From: RUG11247 sp045649485
GTDB taxonomy: Bacteria; Bacillota; Clostridia; Christensenellales; Aristaeellaceae
Direction: 5' to 3'
DNA: 64,000 nt
NCBI GenBank assembly: GCA_045649485.1
Contig: JAZRPZ010000004.1
Location: 1 to 64,000, forward strand
The translations under genes and the position numbers were made by a program. The notes beneath the pieces are model-generated. The model saw only the letters and a program-made list of their open reading frames with translations, was not told the origin of the DNA and ran no database searches. Of this stretch, positions 18,389 to 27,700 are shown piece by piece (position 1 is the first letter of the stretch; each line of letters opens with the position of its first letter).

Positions 18389-19615
18389 TCAGACCTTCAG
18401 AACGAACTTCATGTAGGTCTTCTTGCCCTTGCGAACCATTACACCGTCGCCGGAGAGCATCTCTTCGGTGAAGGAGTAGTTCACATCGGTGATCTTTTCG
18501 TCATTGACGGTGATGCCGCCCTGCTGTACAGTCTTGCGTGCTTCGCCGTTGGACTTGCACATACCTGCCTTGGCAACATATGCGATAAGACGTGCGTCTT
18601 CAGCCAGTTCCTCAGCAGTGATCTCGGTGGTGGGAACATCTGCAGGTGCGCCGCCGCCGCCGAACAGTGCCTTTGCGGCTGCCTGTGCCTTTGCGGCTTC
18701 TTCCTCGCCGTGAACCAGCTTGGTCAGTTCGAATGCCAGGATCTCCTTGGCGGTGTTCAGCTGGCTGCCTTCCCAGGAATCCATAGCGTTGATTTCTTCG
18801 ATGGGCAGGAAGGTCAGCATGCGGATGCACTTGAGAACATCGGCGTCCTCAATATTGCGCCAGTACTGATAGAAATCGTAGGGAGAGGCCTTCTCGGGAT
18901 CGAGCCATACTGCACCGGAAGCGGTCTTGCCCATCTTCTTGCCCTCGGAAGTGAGCAGCAGAGTGATGGTCATGGCGTGAGCACCCTTGCCCAGCTTACG
19001 GCGGATGAGTTCGGTACCGCCCAGCATGTTGCTCCACTGGTCGTTGCCGCCGAACTGCAGGTTGCAGCCCTTGTTCTGGTAGAGATAATAGAAGTCGTAG
19101 GACTGCATGATCATGTAGTTGAACTCAAGGAAGGACAGGCCCTTCTCCATGCGCTGCTTGTAGCACTCGGCGCGCAGCATGTTGTTAACGGAGAAGCAGG
19201 AACCTACCTCACGCAGTACGTCAACGTAGTTCAGGTCCATTAGCCAGTCTGCGTTGTTGACCATTTCGGCCTTGCCTTCGCCGAACTCAATGAAACGCTC
19301 CATCTGCTTCTTGAAGCAGTCGCAATTGTGCTGGATGGTCTCGCGGGTCATCATGGAACGCATATCGGTACGGCCGGAGGGGTCGCCGATCATTGCGGTG
19401 CCGCCGCCGATAAGGGCGATGGGACGGTTGCCGGCCATCTGCAGGCGCATCATCAGGCACAGAGCCATGAAATGGCCTACATGAAGGCTGTCTGCGGTGG
19501 GATCAAAGCCGATATAGAAGGTTGCCTTACCGTTATTGATAAGCTCACGGATCTCTTCTTCATTGGTGGTCTGGGCAATAAGGCCGCGGGCCTGAAGTTC
19601 CTCATAAATCTGCAT
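18389..19615 (-). CDS. tyrS: Tyrosyl-tRNA synthetase
   Basis: A 408-residue class I synthetase charging tRNA-Tyr. It shows the HIGH equivalent HVGH (45-48), KMGKT (227-231) as the KMSKS loop, the tyrosine-pocket segment YDFYYLYQ with FGGNDQWSN, and a C-terminal S4 RNA-binding domain. ATG 19615 follows AAGGAGG. It starts 4 bases after the aminotransferase stop, so both are under the T-box upstream of that gene. Confidence 0.97.
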   Translation of the reverse strand: MQIYEELQARGLIAQTTNEEEIRELINNGKATFYIGFDPTADSLHVGHFMALCLMMRLQMAGNRPIALIGGGTAMIGDPSGRTDMRSMMTRETIQHNCDCFKKQMERFIEFGEGKAEMVNNADWLMDLNYVDVLREVGSCFSVNNMLRAECYKQRMEKGLSFLEFNYMIMQSYDFYYLYQNKGCNLQFGGNDQWSNMLGGTELIRRKLGKGAHAMTITLLLTSEGKKMGKTASGAVWLDPEKASPYDFYQYWRNIEDADVLKCIRMLTFLPIEEINAMDSWEGSQLNTAKEILAFELTKLVHGEEEAAKAQAAAKALFGGGGAPADVPTTEITAEELAEDARLIAYVAKAGMCKSNGEARKTVQQGGITVNDEKITDVNYSFTEEMLSGDGVMVRKGKKTYMKFVLKV

Positions 19616-19619
19616 GGTA

Positions 19620-20804
19620 TTATGCCTCCTTGAATACATTGGCCAGCGCCTTCATGCCCTCTACGATCTGGGGAACTTCGGCGTTGGAGAAATTGAGTCG
19701 GATAGTGTTGAGATGTCCGCCGTCGGGATAGAAGTGGGTGCCGGGAACATATGCCACGTTCTTCTCCACAGCAGCATTCATCATTGCCTTCATATCAAAG
19801 CGCTCGGGAAGTTCTGCCCATACGAACAGACCGCCCTGGGGAGTGGTATGCACGGTGCCTTCGGGGAAATCCTTGAAGCCTTCCAGCATGGCGTCGCGCT
19901 GCTTCTTGTAGTTCACGCAGATGCGCTCGATGTGGGGAGCCAGCAGTCCGCGGCGCAGATATTCATCAACGATAGCCTGGTTCAGCAGCGGAGAATGGGT
20001 GTCCTGAGACTGCTTGCCGATCACCATCTTGCGCAGCAGGATGGGATTGGAAACGCAGGCGGAACCAACGCGCATGCCGGGGCTGATCAGCTTGGAATAG
20101 CTGGAGAGATATACGACCCAGCCATCGGTATCGAAGGTCTTGATTGCAGGCAGTGCATCTCCCTCATATCGCAGGTCGCGGTAAGGATCATCCTCTGCCA
20201 GCAGCACGCCGTACTTGTTGGCCAGTTCAGCCATCTTCGGGCGGCGCTCAAGGGAAAGGGTGATGCCGGTGGGATTCTGGAAGGTGGGAATGATGTACAT
20301 CAGTTTGGGATTGTGCTTCTTGATGAGTTCCTCGGCTGCCTCGGGGATAACGCCGTTTTCATCAGTGGGGATGGAAACGATCTTGGCGCCGCGGATCTGC
20401 ATGCACTGGATGGCGCCCAGGAAAGTGGGGCTTTCAACCAGCACGGTATCACCGGGATTGATAACTGCGTTCAGCAGCAGATCGAATGCCTGAGTGGAGC
20501 CCTGAGTGGGCAGGATCTCATCTGCGGTGGTCTTGATGCCGCAGGTCGCAAGGAAATCGGCGGTGCTTTCCCTGAGGGGCATGAAGCCCTCGGTGCCGCC
20601 GTACTGCAGCAGAGTGGTGCCGTACTTTCCCAGCACATGCTGAGCGACTTCTGCCACAACATCAGGCTCAAGAGCGGAATTGGAAGGATTCCCGCCGGCA
20701 AAGGAGATCATTCCGGGCTTGCCCAGCAGCTTGAATACCTCGCGGATAGCGCTGCCGGTGATGGGCTTCATATGTTCGGAAATAAAGGATTCGGTCATCT
20801 TCAT
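19620..20804 (-). CDS. PLP-dependent class I/II aminotransferase, probably aromatic
   Basis: A 394-residue fold type I aminotransferase with FAGGNPSNSA near the N-terminus, FQNPTG at about 175-180, AEDDPYRDLRY, and PLP lysine K238 in SSYSKLISPGMRVG. It resembles the 2-aminoadipate/ARO8/MocR-like aminotransferase group. ATG 20804 has AGAGGTG upstream; the longer frame runs into the T-box terminator. Being first in a tyrosine T-box operon with tyrS makes a role in tyrosine or phenylalanine formation from the keto acid likely, by inference. Confidence 0.88.
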   Translation of the reverse strand: MKMTESFISEHMKPITGSAIREVFKLLGKPGMISFAGGNPSNSALEPDVVAEVAQHVLGKYGTTLLQYGGTEGFMPLRESTADFLATCGIKTTADEILPTQGSTQAFDLLLNAVINPGDTVLVESPTFLGAIQCMQIRGAKIVSIPTDENGVIPEAAEELIKKHNPKLMYIIPTFQNPTGITLSLERRPKMAELANKYGVLLAEDDPYRDLRYEGDALPAIKTFDTDGWVVYLSSYSKLISPGMRVGSACVSNPILLRKMVIGKQSQDTHSPLLNQAIVDEYLRRGLLAPHIERICVNYKKQRDAMLEGFKDFPEGTVHTTPQGGLFVWAELPERFDMKAMMNAAVEKNVAYVPGTHFYPDGGHLNTIRLNFSNAEVPQIVEGMKALANVFKEA

Positions 20805-20821
20805 GGGGTTCACCTCTGAAA

Positions 20822-21050
20822 AAAATAAACGCCCTCCCGTACAGGGAAGGCGATAAAATTCGCGGTACCACTTCCGTTCGCCGCAAAAAAGCGGCCTCGA
20901 ACGCGCTGTATCGGGCGCTGCCGGACGGACTACTGCCATTTCACCCGTCTGCTCCGGGATGTATTCACAGACCGCGCTTCGTGCCGCTCTCACCTGCCGC
21001 GGCATCTCTGAACCGGCGCATATCCGCTACTTGTTCCCATCATCACAATA
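20822..21050 (-). promoter_or_regulatory. T-box riboswitch, probable tyrosine (UAC) specifier
   Basis: On the minus strand the leader contains the near-invariant T-box core AAGTGGTACCGCG (20861-20873), followed by a 9-bp terminator stem (20830-20852) and a T-rich run. Upstream is a stem I region with GGTGAGAGCGGC and a GTGAATACATC element; the codon UAC at 20961-20963 is in the expected specifier position. UAC encodes tyrosine, matching tyrS in the operon. Uncharged tRNA-Tyr would bind and prevent termination. T-box identity is firm; the specifier assignment is by pattern. Confidence 0.92.
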
Positions 21051-21056
21051 TCAAAC

Positions 21057-21085
21057 AATATAACACGAAACGCTTTCCTTGTCAA
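21057..21085 (-). promoter_or_regulatory. Strong promoter of the T-box/aminotransferase/tyrS operon
   Basis: Consensus TTGACA (21080-21085) and TATATT (21057-21062) are 17 bases apart on the minus strand, just ahead of the T-box leader. The -35 sits at the centre of a long inverted repeat (21067-21096). Confidence 0.85.
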
Positions 21086-21096
21086 GGAAAGCGTTT
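21067..21096. repeat. 15-bp inverted repeat overlapping the -35 box
   Basis: GAAACGCTTTCCTTG and its complement are almost adjacent (21067-21096). The repeat could be an operator or a hairpin ending the flavin reductase transcript; no T-run follows it on the minus strand. Confidence 0.7.
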
Positions 21097-21123
21097 CACA
21101 ACTTTTTTGTTTAACACTGCATA

Positions 21124-21633
21124 TCAGTCGTCCGTGGAATAGCAGGCAACGACTTCACCGAAATAGAGCATATGGTAATCATTCGCGGGATAGCAGCGGT
21201 CATGTACATCCTTATCCATGAATTCACCGGACAGCATCTGCTTGGATACTACCTTGCACTCGATATGCAGGCCGCACTCCTTTATGATGGGCGCGCCGAC
21301 CTTCTGCGCGGGAATCGCAGTAAGACCGTGGCCCTCGAACTTGTTGTAATCCCTGCCGGACTCGGTGCCCGCAAAAGCAAGCTGCTTCTTAAGCGGGTCG
21401 GCAGTGGGGATGCTTACGGTGAATTCGCCGTACTTTTCAATAAGTTCAAAGGAATATCTCTGAGGACGGATCATTGCGATGAAAATATTCTTGCGCCAGC
21501 TGGTGCCCATGTAAGCCCAGCCGATAGTCATGGTATTGGGACACTTTTCGCCGTTTACGGTAAAGAATACGCCGCCGTTTCCCAGCTTTTCGTTGAGAAC
21601 AGGCAGAATATCGTTGTAATTAAGCTCTTTCAT
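21124..21633 (-). CDS. Flavin reductase family protein (FMN-binding split barrel)
   Basis: A 169-residue split-barrel flavoprotein with the usual pattern: TVNGEKCPNTMTIGWAYMGT, an IRPQRYSFELIEKYGEFTVSIP segment and LAFAGTESGRDYNKFE. Relatives bind FMN and act as NAD(P)H:flavin reductases or store flavin. The ATG follows AAAGGAGG and lies 14 bases after the D-cysteine desulfhydrase-like gene, so they are co-transcribed. The electron acceptor is unknown. A related protein is at 34225-34788. Confidence 0.88.
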   Translation of the reverse strand: MKELNYNDILPVLNEKLGNGGVFFTVNGEKCPNTMTIGWAYMGTSWRKNIFIAMIRPQRYSFELIEKYGEFTVSIPTADPLKKQLAFAGTESGRDYNKFEGHGLTAIPAQKVGAPIIKECGLHIECKVVSKQMLSGEFMDKDVHDRCYPANDYHMLYFGEVVACYSTDD

Positions 21634-21647
21634 TATGTTATCCTCCT

Positions 21648-22667
21648 TTACAGATACAATCCGGGATGCTCAAAATTTGCGGTGCCGCCGCCGGTATGCA
21701 CGAATATTACGTCCTCATCCGCAGCTATCTCGCCTTTTCTTATCATATCGATAAGTCCCGACAGAGCCTTGCCGGCGTAGGTATGGCACATTATGAGTCC
21801 TTCCAGCTTTGCGGCGAGGCGCACGGCTTCCACGGCCTTTTCGGTCACTGCGCCATAGCCCGTGCCGACATAATCATAGTTCACATCAACATCGGCTGAA
21901 GTGAATTTCTCATCGATGCCATAGAATTCCATAGAGTCGTTGCACATTTCGGCGATCTCTTCTTCCTTCGGGCGGGTATGGAAGCTTACGGAAATTCCGT
22001 GCAGCTTTATATCGGATTTCGCCAGTCTCAGACCCAGCTGCACGCCTGCATGGGTGCCGCCGGTGCCGGTGCCCAGGAAAATATGCTTTGCGTTTATGCC
22101 CTGCTTATCTATCTGTTCCAGCAGTTCGGCAGTCATATTTATGTAGCCAAGGTTACCTACGGGAGTGGCACCACCAAGAGGCGCAAGGAAAGGCTTCTTT
22201 CCCTTTTTGCTCAATTCTTCGGCAATGGGACCTGTAATGGGAAAACGGGAAGCTATCTCTTCATCTTCCACATCCTGAGGTACATTGGGTTCATATATAA
22301 GTTCTGCGCCCATGAGCATATCCAGCATGAGATTTCCCTGAATATGGTCAGGCTTTTCACCTTCGAGCACTGCGACCGCATCCATGCCCATAGCCTTTGC
22401 GGCTGCAACGGTCTGACGGACCCAGTTTGACTGCACGCCGCCCAGAGTCACCACGGTATCGCAGCCCTTTTCGGCAGCTTCCGCCATTATAAATTCCAGC
22501 TTGCGGGTCTTGTTGCCGCCGAAAGCGAGGGAGCCGATATCGTCACGCTTTACAAATATGCGCGGACCACCAAGATATTCGGAAAGATTTTTCATATATA
22601 CCAGCGGAGTCGGCAGCGGGGTCAGCTCCAGCCGGGAATATTTTTTAATAAGATCATGAATAGTCAT
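21648..22667 (-). CDS. D-cysteine desulfhydrase/ACC deaminase family PLP enzyme
   Basis: A 339-residue fold type II PLP enzyme with PLP lysine K53 in GGNKTRKLEF, LGGVQSNWVRQTVAAA, and phosphate loop GTGTGGTHAG. The family includes D-cysteine desulfhydrase, L-cysteate sulfo-lyase and ACC deaminase, which sequence motifs alone do not separate. A cleavage of D-cysteine or a related beta-substituted amino acid is likely. It is first in a two-gene unit with the flavin reductase. Confidence 0.86.
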   Translation of the reverse strand: MTIHDLIKKYSRLELTPLPTPLVYMKNLSEYLGGPRIFVKRDDIGSLAFGGNKTRKLEFIMAEAAEKGCDTVVTLGGVQSNWVRQTVAAAKAMGMDAVAVLEGEKPDHIQGNLMLDMLMGAELIYEPNVPQDVEDEEIASRFPITGPIAEELSKKGKKPFLAPLGGATPVGNLGYINMTAELLEQIDKQGINAKHIFLGTGTGGTHAGVQLGLRLAKSDIKLHGISVSFHTRPKEEEIAEMCNDSMEFYGIDEKFTSADVDVNYDYVGTGYGAVTEKAVEAVRLAAKLEGLIMCHTYAGKALSGLIDMIRKGEIAADEDVIFVHTGGGTANFEHPGLYL

Positions 22668-22684
22668 GCTATCACCTCATAAAA

Positions 22685-22713
22685 ATTATATCATCACACG
22701 AAAGATTTGTAAA
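22685..22713 (-). promoter_or_regulatory. Promoter of the D-cysteine desulfhydrase-like gene
   Basis: TTTACA (22708-22713) and TATAAT (22685-22690) with 17-base spacing on the minus strand, divergent from the zinc-ribbon gene promoter. Confidence 0.8.
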
Positions 22714-22735
22714 TTATCCGGAAGTTCATAAACAG

Positions 22736-22764
22736 TTGATATTTCCATGGTATCATCATATTAC
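22736..22764 (+). promoter_or_regulatory. Promoter of the zinc-ribbon membrane protein gene
   Basis: TTGATA (22736-22741) and TATTAC (22759-22764) with 17-base spacing. Confidence 0.6.
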
Positions 22765-22786
22765 AGAAAGAGAGTGATACATCCAC

Positions 22787-23194
22787 ATGTGGCAGAAAAT
22801 CAAAAACAGTTTCCGCATATTTATGACCGGCAGGTACGGCGGAGACCAGCTTTCCCGCGTTCAGGTATGGACGGGCTTTGCGGTTTATATCATTGCGGTA
22901 TTCTCCGGCCTGGGAATACTCAGCTATGTCGGTCTCGCGCTGTATGTCTGGGCATTTTATCGAATCTTCTCCCGAAATATCGAGAAGCGATATGCCGAAA
23001 ACCAGAAATTCCTTGCCCTTACCGGAAAATACCGCCAGAGTTTTTCTCAGGCAAAGAACCGTTTCAAAAACCGCAAGGAATACCTGTACTTCCGCTGCCC
23101 CAAATGCAAAAGCTGGCTTAAGCTTCCCCGCAACGTGGGCGAAGTGACCGTCACCTGCGGCAAGTGCAAAAATCAGTTCCGCAAAAAGGCCTGA
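22787..23194 (+). CDS. Small membrane protein with a C-terminal zinc ribbon
   Basis: A 135-residue protein. Residues about 25-60 are hydrophobic (two short membrane segments, VWTGFAVYIIAVF and LSYVGLALYVWAFY), followed by a basic linker and a C-terminal zinc ribbon with CPKC and CGKC pairs about 20 residues apart. Such proteins are common in Clostridia and have no assigned function. The ribosome site is weak. The gene is monocistronic, with its own promoter and terminator. Confidence 0.75.
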   Translation: MWQKIKNSFRIFMTGRYGGDQLSRVQVWTGFAVYIIAVFSGLGILSYVGLALYVWAFYRIFSRNIEKRYAENQKFLALTGKYRQSFSQAKNRFKNRKEYLYFRCPKCKSWLKLPRNVGEVTVTCGKCKNQFRKKA

Positions 23195-23206
23195 AAAGGC
23201 TTTTTT
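23183..23206 (+). terminator. Terminator of the zinc-ribbon gene
   Basis: An A-run/GCC stem pairs with GGC/T-run overlapping the end of the gene and leaves six Ts (23201-23206). Confidence 0.7.
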
Positions 23207-23256
23207 ATACCCCTCCTTTAGTCCCCGACGTGTCCCCCGTCGGGGGCGCCTTTATG

Positions 23257-23297
23257 AAAACAGGTTCGCCCCGCTTACATGGGCGAACCTGTTTTTA
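23257..23297. terminator. Terminator of the GH43 gene (bidirectional)
   Basis: A perfect 15-bp stem (23257-23271/23281-23295) with A- and T-runs on both sides. A separate GC-rich inverted repeat lies at 23222-23246. Confidence 0.9.
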
Positions 23298-23300
23298 TAT

Positions 23301-24629
23301 TTATTTGAGTATTACGGATTTGAACGCCATATTCACGGCGTTTTCAAATACGATCCTGAGTTCGCGCCTGCCTGCGCCGCTGTCGGAAAGCGCAAGTTCG
23401 TTTATGCCTTCCTTTACTTCTGCGCGGCACACTTCGGCGCAGTCAAGCTGCACACTGATAAAGCCTTCGCCCGATATATCCACAACGGCTTTTTCATAGG
23501 GCTTTTCGCTTTCCACATAGCGGAAAAGCGCGGTGTCGCCGTTGTTTATTCCGGTTATCACCTCAGCTTCACCTTCCGGCATAAGTCGGCAGTTGCCGGT
23601 CATTATGCATACATTCCAGGCATTTATTGCCTCACCCGGCGCGAAGGGCTCGCCCGCACCCTGGGATGTCATGGGGGCTTCGTTTATAGTACCGTCATCG
23701 TTGAAATAAATGGGCTCTATGCACAGCCTGCGGTGGTAACGGCTGCCGCGGCTTGAACGATGATAGAACACATACCACTGACCGTTGAATTCCTCGATAG
23801 AGCCGTGGTTATTCCAGGTCTCCGGGTCGCAGCCGGTGTTATCCACAATTATTCCCTTATACTCGAAGGGACCGAGCGGAGAGCGGCTCATCGCATAACC
23901 TATGGAAGTGGGCCTGCCTCTTTCCATATTGCTGTAGACAAGATAATACCAGTCTCCCCTGCGGCGCATGCTGGAGCCCTCATGGAAGAAATGCTCTTCC
24001 TCGGTTACTATGTTATCCACAACAGTGGACTTATCCACATCCAGCATATCGGGGGTAAGCTTTGCACCCTTGGCATAGATCTGGCCCCAGTAGTAATAGG
24101 GCTGGCCGTCCTTATCCACAAATATGGCAGGGTCTATGCCGCCGATATCAAGCTGCTTTGCATTTCCGAAGGGACCCGTGGGCGAATCGGAAACGGCAAC
24201 GCCTTCACTGTCATCGGACATGCAGAAATAAAGATAGAATTTTCCGTCCTTCTCGATCGCATCGGGGGCAAAGAGCATTACGGACGGCTTGTCTTCCTTT
24301 TCTGCCGGCGCATCGCTGCTTTGGGGATTTTCGATCAGCTTCTTAAGAAAAGGGCTGGGTTTTGACCAGTCAATTCCCTTTACCTTCGGCGCATTTGGAT
24401 CATGGCTCCAGTAAGCCTGCTCGCCTTTGAATGCAACATCATGTATCTGCCACGTTTTCATATCGGAAGTGGAAACAACGCGCAGGATATCGGAACAATA
24501 ATCGGTATTGTAAGCATCATAGCTGCCATAAATATACAGTCGACCATCAGAAAATACATGTGCCTCACTGTCCGGAAAATGATGTTCCAGCAGCAATACG
24601 GGATTTCGTGAATTTATATAAGTCTGCAT
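23301..24629 (-). CDS. Glycoside hydrolase family 43 enzyme
   Basis: A 442-residue protein without a signal peptide, hence probably cytoplasmic. The N-terminal 310 residues form the GH43 five-bladed propeller: general base aspartate in PDSEAHVFSDGRLYIYGS, the pKa-modulating aspartate in FAPDAIEKDGKFYLYF, and acid glutamate in HEGSSMRRRGDWYYLVYS. The last 110 residues look like a beta-sandwich accessory domain. GH43 enzymes act on arabinan or xylan side chains; the exact linkage is not readable. ATG 24629 has AGGGAG upstream. It diverges from the GH106-like gene. Confidence 0.9.
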   Translation of the reverse strand: MQTYINSRNPVLLLEHHFPDSEAHVFSDGRLYIYGSYDAYNTDYCSDILRVVSTSDMKTWQIHDVAFKGEQAYWSHDPNAPKVKGIDWSKPSPFLKKLIENPQSSDAPAEKEDKPSVMLFAPDAIEKDGKFYLYFCMSDDSEGVAVSDSPTGPFGNAKQLDIGGIDPAIFVDKDGQPYYYWGQIYAKGAKLTPDMLDVDKSTVVDNIVTEEEHFFHEGSSMRRRGDWYYLVYSNMERGRPTSIGYAMSRSPLGPFEYKGIIVDNTGCDPETWNNHGSIEEFNGQWYVFYHRSSRGSRYHRRLCIEPIYFNDDGTINEAPMTSQGAGEPFAPGEAINAWNVCIMTGNCRLMPEGEAEVITGINNGDTALFRYVESEKPYEKAVVDISGEGFISVQLDCAEVCRAEVKEGINELALSDSGAGRRELRIVFENAVNMAFKSVILK

Positions 24630-24655
24630 ACATGTGCTCCCTAAATTTTTTATCA

Positions 24656-24684
24656 ATTATACAATACACATAATATATAGTCAA
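24656..24684 (-). promoter_or_regulatory. Promoter of the GH43 gene
   Basis: TTGACT (24679-24684) and TATAAT (24656-24661) with 17-base spacing on the minus strand. Confidence 0.85.
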
Positions 24685-24692
24685 ACTAATCC

Positions 24693-24721
24693 TTGACGCG
24701 ATCGGCACATGATATTATACT
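24693..24721 (+). promoter_or_regulatory. Promoter of the GH106-like gene
   Basis: TTGACG (24693-24698) and TATACT (24716-24721) with 17-base spacing. Its -35 box is only 9 bases from that of the divergent GH43 promoter, so one regulator could govern both. Confidence 0.8.
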
Positions 24722-24781
24722 TATATTGTATATACTGTTCGGGAAACCGGCTTTTCACAGAACTGAAGGGAGTATTACACA

Positions 24782-27700
24782 ATGCTTTACCCGAAAAATC
24801 AAGACAAGAAGCTCTCCAATGAGCTTTTCAAAAATCCCACCAGCGAATATCGCGGCACGCCTTTCTGGGCATGGAACGGCAAGCTCACCAATGAAGAGCT
24901 GAAGGAACAGATCGCCATTTTCGAAAAGATGGGTCTTGGCGGCTTCCATATGCACGTACGTACCGGTATGGACAGCCCCTATCTCTCCGGCGAATTCATG
25001 GATTATATCCGCACCTGCATCGAAGAGGCCCGCGAGCGCAAGATGCTGGCATGGCTGTACGATGAGGACCGCTGGCCCTCCGGCACCGCAGGCGGACGCG
25101 TCACCCGCAATCAGCCCGAGAACGCACGCAAGTCCCTGCTGATCACCACCGAGCCCTATGCTCCCGACCGTCCCAATCTGGCCACCCGCCCCATTCCCGG
25201 CAACGGTCAGGAATGCGTACGTCAGGACAACGGCGAGCTGCTGGCAGTTTATGATATCTGCCTGAATGAGGACGGCACCCTTGCCTCCGCAAAGCGCATC
25301 GGCGAGAACGACGAAGCCACAGGCACCAAGTGGTATGCTTACATGGAGCACGCCACCGATGACCCCTGGTTCAACAACAGCCCCTATGTTGATACCCTGC
25401 GTCCCGAAGCAATTCAGGACTTCATCAAGTATACCCACGAGGAGTACTACAACGGCGTCGGCAAGGAGTTCGGCGGTCTCGTACCCGCTATCTTCACCGA
25501 TGAACCTCAGTTCACTCCCAAGAATACCCTGAGCTTCGCAGACGAGCAGAAGGACGTTTTCATGCCCTGGACCGCCGCGCTGCCCGAGCTCTACAAGGCA
25601 CGCTATAACGACGATATTCTGGACAGGGTTCCGGACCTGCTGTGGGAGCAGCCCGAGGGCAAGCTTTCCAACACCCGCTGGAGATTCCAGAATCTGCTGA
25701 CCGACCAGTTCGTAGCTTCCTACTGCAAGCAGATCGGCGACTGGTGTGACGGTCACGGCATCGCGCTGACCGGTCACGTAATGGGCGAGCCTTCTCTGGA
25801 AAGCCAGACTCAGGCTGTAGGCGACGCAATGCGCTGCTATCAGTCCTTCGGCATCCCCGGCATCGATATGCTGTGCGATTTCCACGAGTACACCACCGCC
25901 AAGCAGACCCAGTCCATCGTCCGTCAGGCCGGCAAGGAAGGCATGCTTTCCGAGCTCTACGGCGTTACCGGCTGGGACGCTGATTTCCGTCTTTACAAGC
26001 TGCAGGGCGACTGGCAGGCCGCTCTGGGCGTAACCGTACGCGTTCCCCATCTGGCATGGATGACCATGAAGGGCGAAGCAAAGCGCGACTACCCCGCCTC
26101 CATCAGCTATCAGTCCCCCTGGTGGGATCAGTTCGCCATGATCGAGGATCATTTCTCCCGCCTGAACACCGCTCTTACCCGCGGTAAGGCAAAGGTCCGC
26201 GTGGCAGTTGTGCACCCCATCGAGAGCTACTGGCTGCACTGGGGTCCCTCCGACCAGACCGCCGCTGTCCGTTCCCAGAAGGAACAGCAGTTCAGCTCCC
26301 TGGCCGAGACCCTGCTCTTCGGCGGAATCGACTTTGACTACCTGTGCGAAGCCGAGCTGCCCTCTCTCTGCCCCACCGCAGGTAATCCCCTGAAGGTCGG
26401 CGAGATGAGCTATGATTGCGTCATCGTACCTCCCATGGATACCATCCGCGATACCACCATCGAGCGCCTCAAGGCATTCCAGAATGCAGGCGGCGCAGTG
26501 ATGTTCATCGGCGAATGCCCCGCATATGTAAACGCAGAGCCTTCCGATGCCGCAAAGGATCTCTACGATGCTTCCCAGCATCTGGCAGACGCTCCTTCCA
26601 GCATCCTTGCTGCTCTTGAGCCCTACCGCTTCGTTGACATCCGCTGCATCGACGGCCGCCGCGAGGACAGGCTGATCTATCAGCTGCGCGAGGACGGCGA
26701 CGGAATGTGGCTGTTCCTGTGCAACGGCAAGAACCCCACCTGCCCCGATGTTGATGACGCAGGCCGCCTGCGCTTCATCATGAAGGGTGAATATGCTCTC
26801 ACCGAGTACGACACCATGACCGGCGAGATCAAGGACATCCCCGCTGCCTACCGCGGCGGCAACACCATCCTCGAGCGCGACTGGCACATCCACGACAGCC
26901 TGCTGCTGCGTCTGACTCCCGGCAAGGGCGAGACCTGCGCCGCAAAGACCTCCGCTGCCGCAGAAACTCCCGACATGGTATTCGGTCCCGTTGACGTAAA
27001 GCTGGAAGAGCCCAACATGCTGCTGCTTGATATGGCAGAATATGCATTCAACGGCGGCGAATTCTACTCCGAGGACGAACTGCTGCGCGTTGACAACGCC
27101 GTGCGCCGCATACTGGATATTCCCGTACGCCGCAAGGAAGTCTGCCAGCCCTACCTCATCGCTCCCGAAGAGGCAAAGGATCGCCTGACCCTGCGCTTCC
27201 GCATCGAAAGCGAGATCGCCGTGGGCGGCACCAAGCTGGCGCTGGAAGACGCTGAGACCACCGAGATCGTCGTAAACGGCGAAAAGGTCGAATCCGTCAC
27301 CGAAGGCTGGTATGTTGACAAGGCCATCAAGACCGTTATGCTGCCCCCGCTGAAGGTCGGCGAGAACGTCATCGAGCTCACCGTACCCATCGGCAGGCGC
27401 ACCAACCTTGAGTACTTCTATCTGCTGGGCGACTTCGGCGTGCGCGTAAACGGCACCAAGAAGACCATCACCGCTCCCGTGCGCAAGCTGGGCTTCGGCG
27501 ATATCACTTCTCAGGGTCTGCCCTTCTACACCGGCAACATCCTGTATTCCTTCACTGTACGCTCCGAAGGCAAGTTCACCGTGCGCGTGCCCCGCTACCG
27601 CGGCGGTCTGATGAAGGTATTCGTTGACGGCATGGATATGGGCAACATCGCCTTCTCCCCCTACACCAAGGAGATCGATGTTGGCGGCGGCGAACACTAC

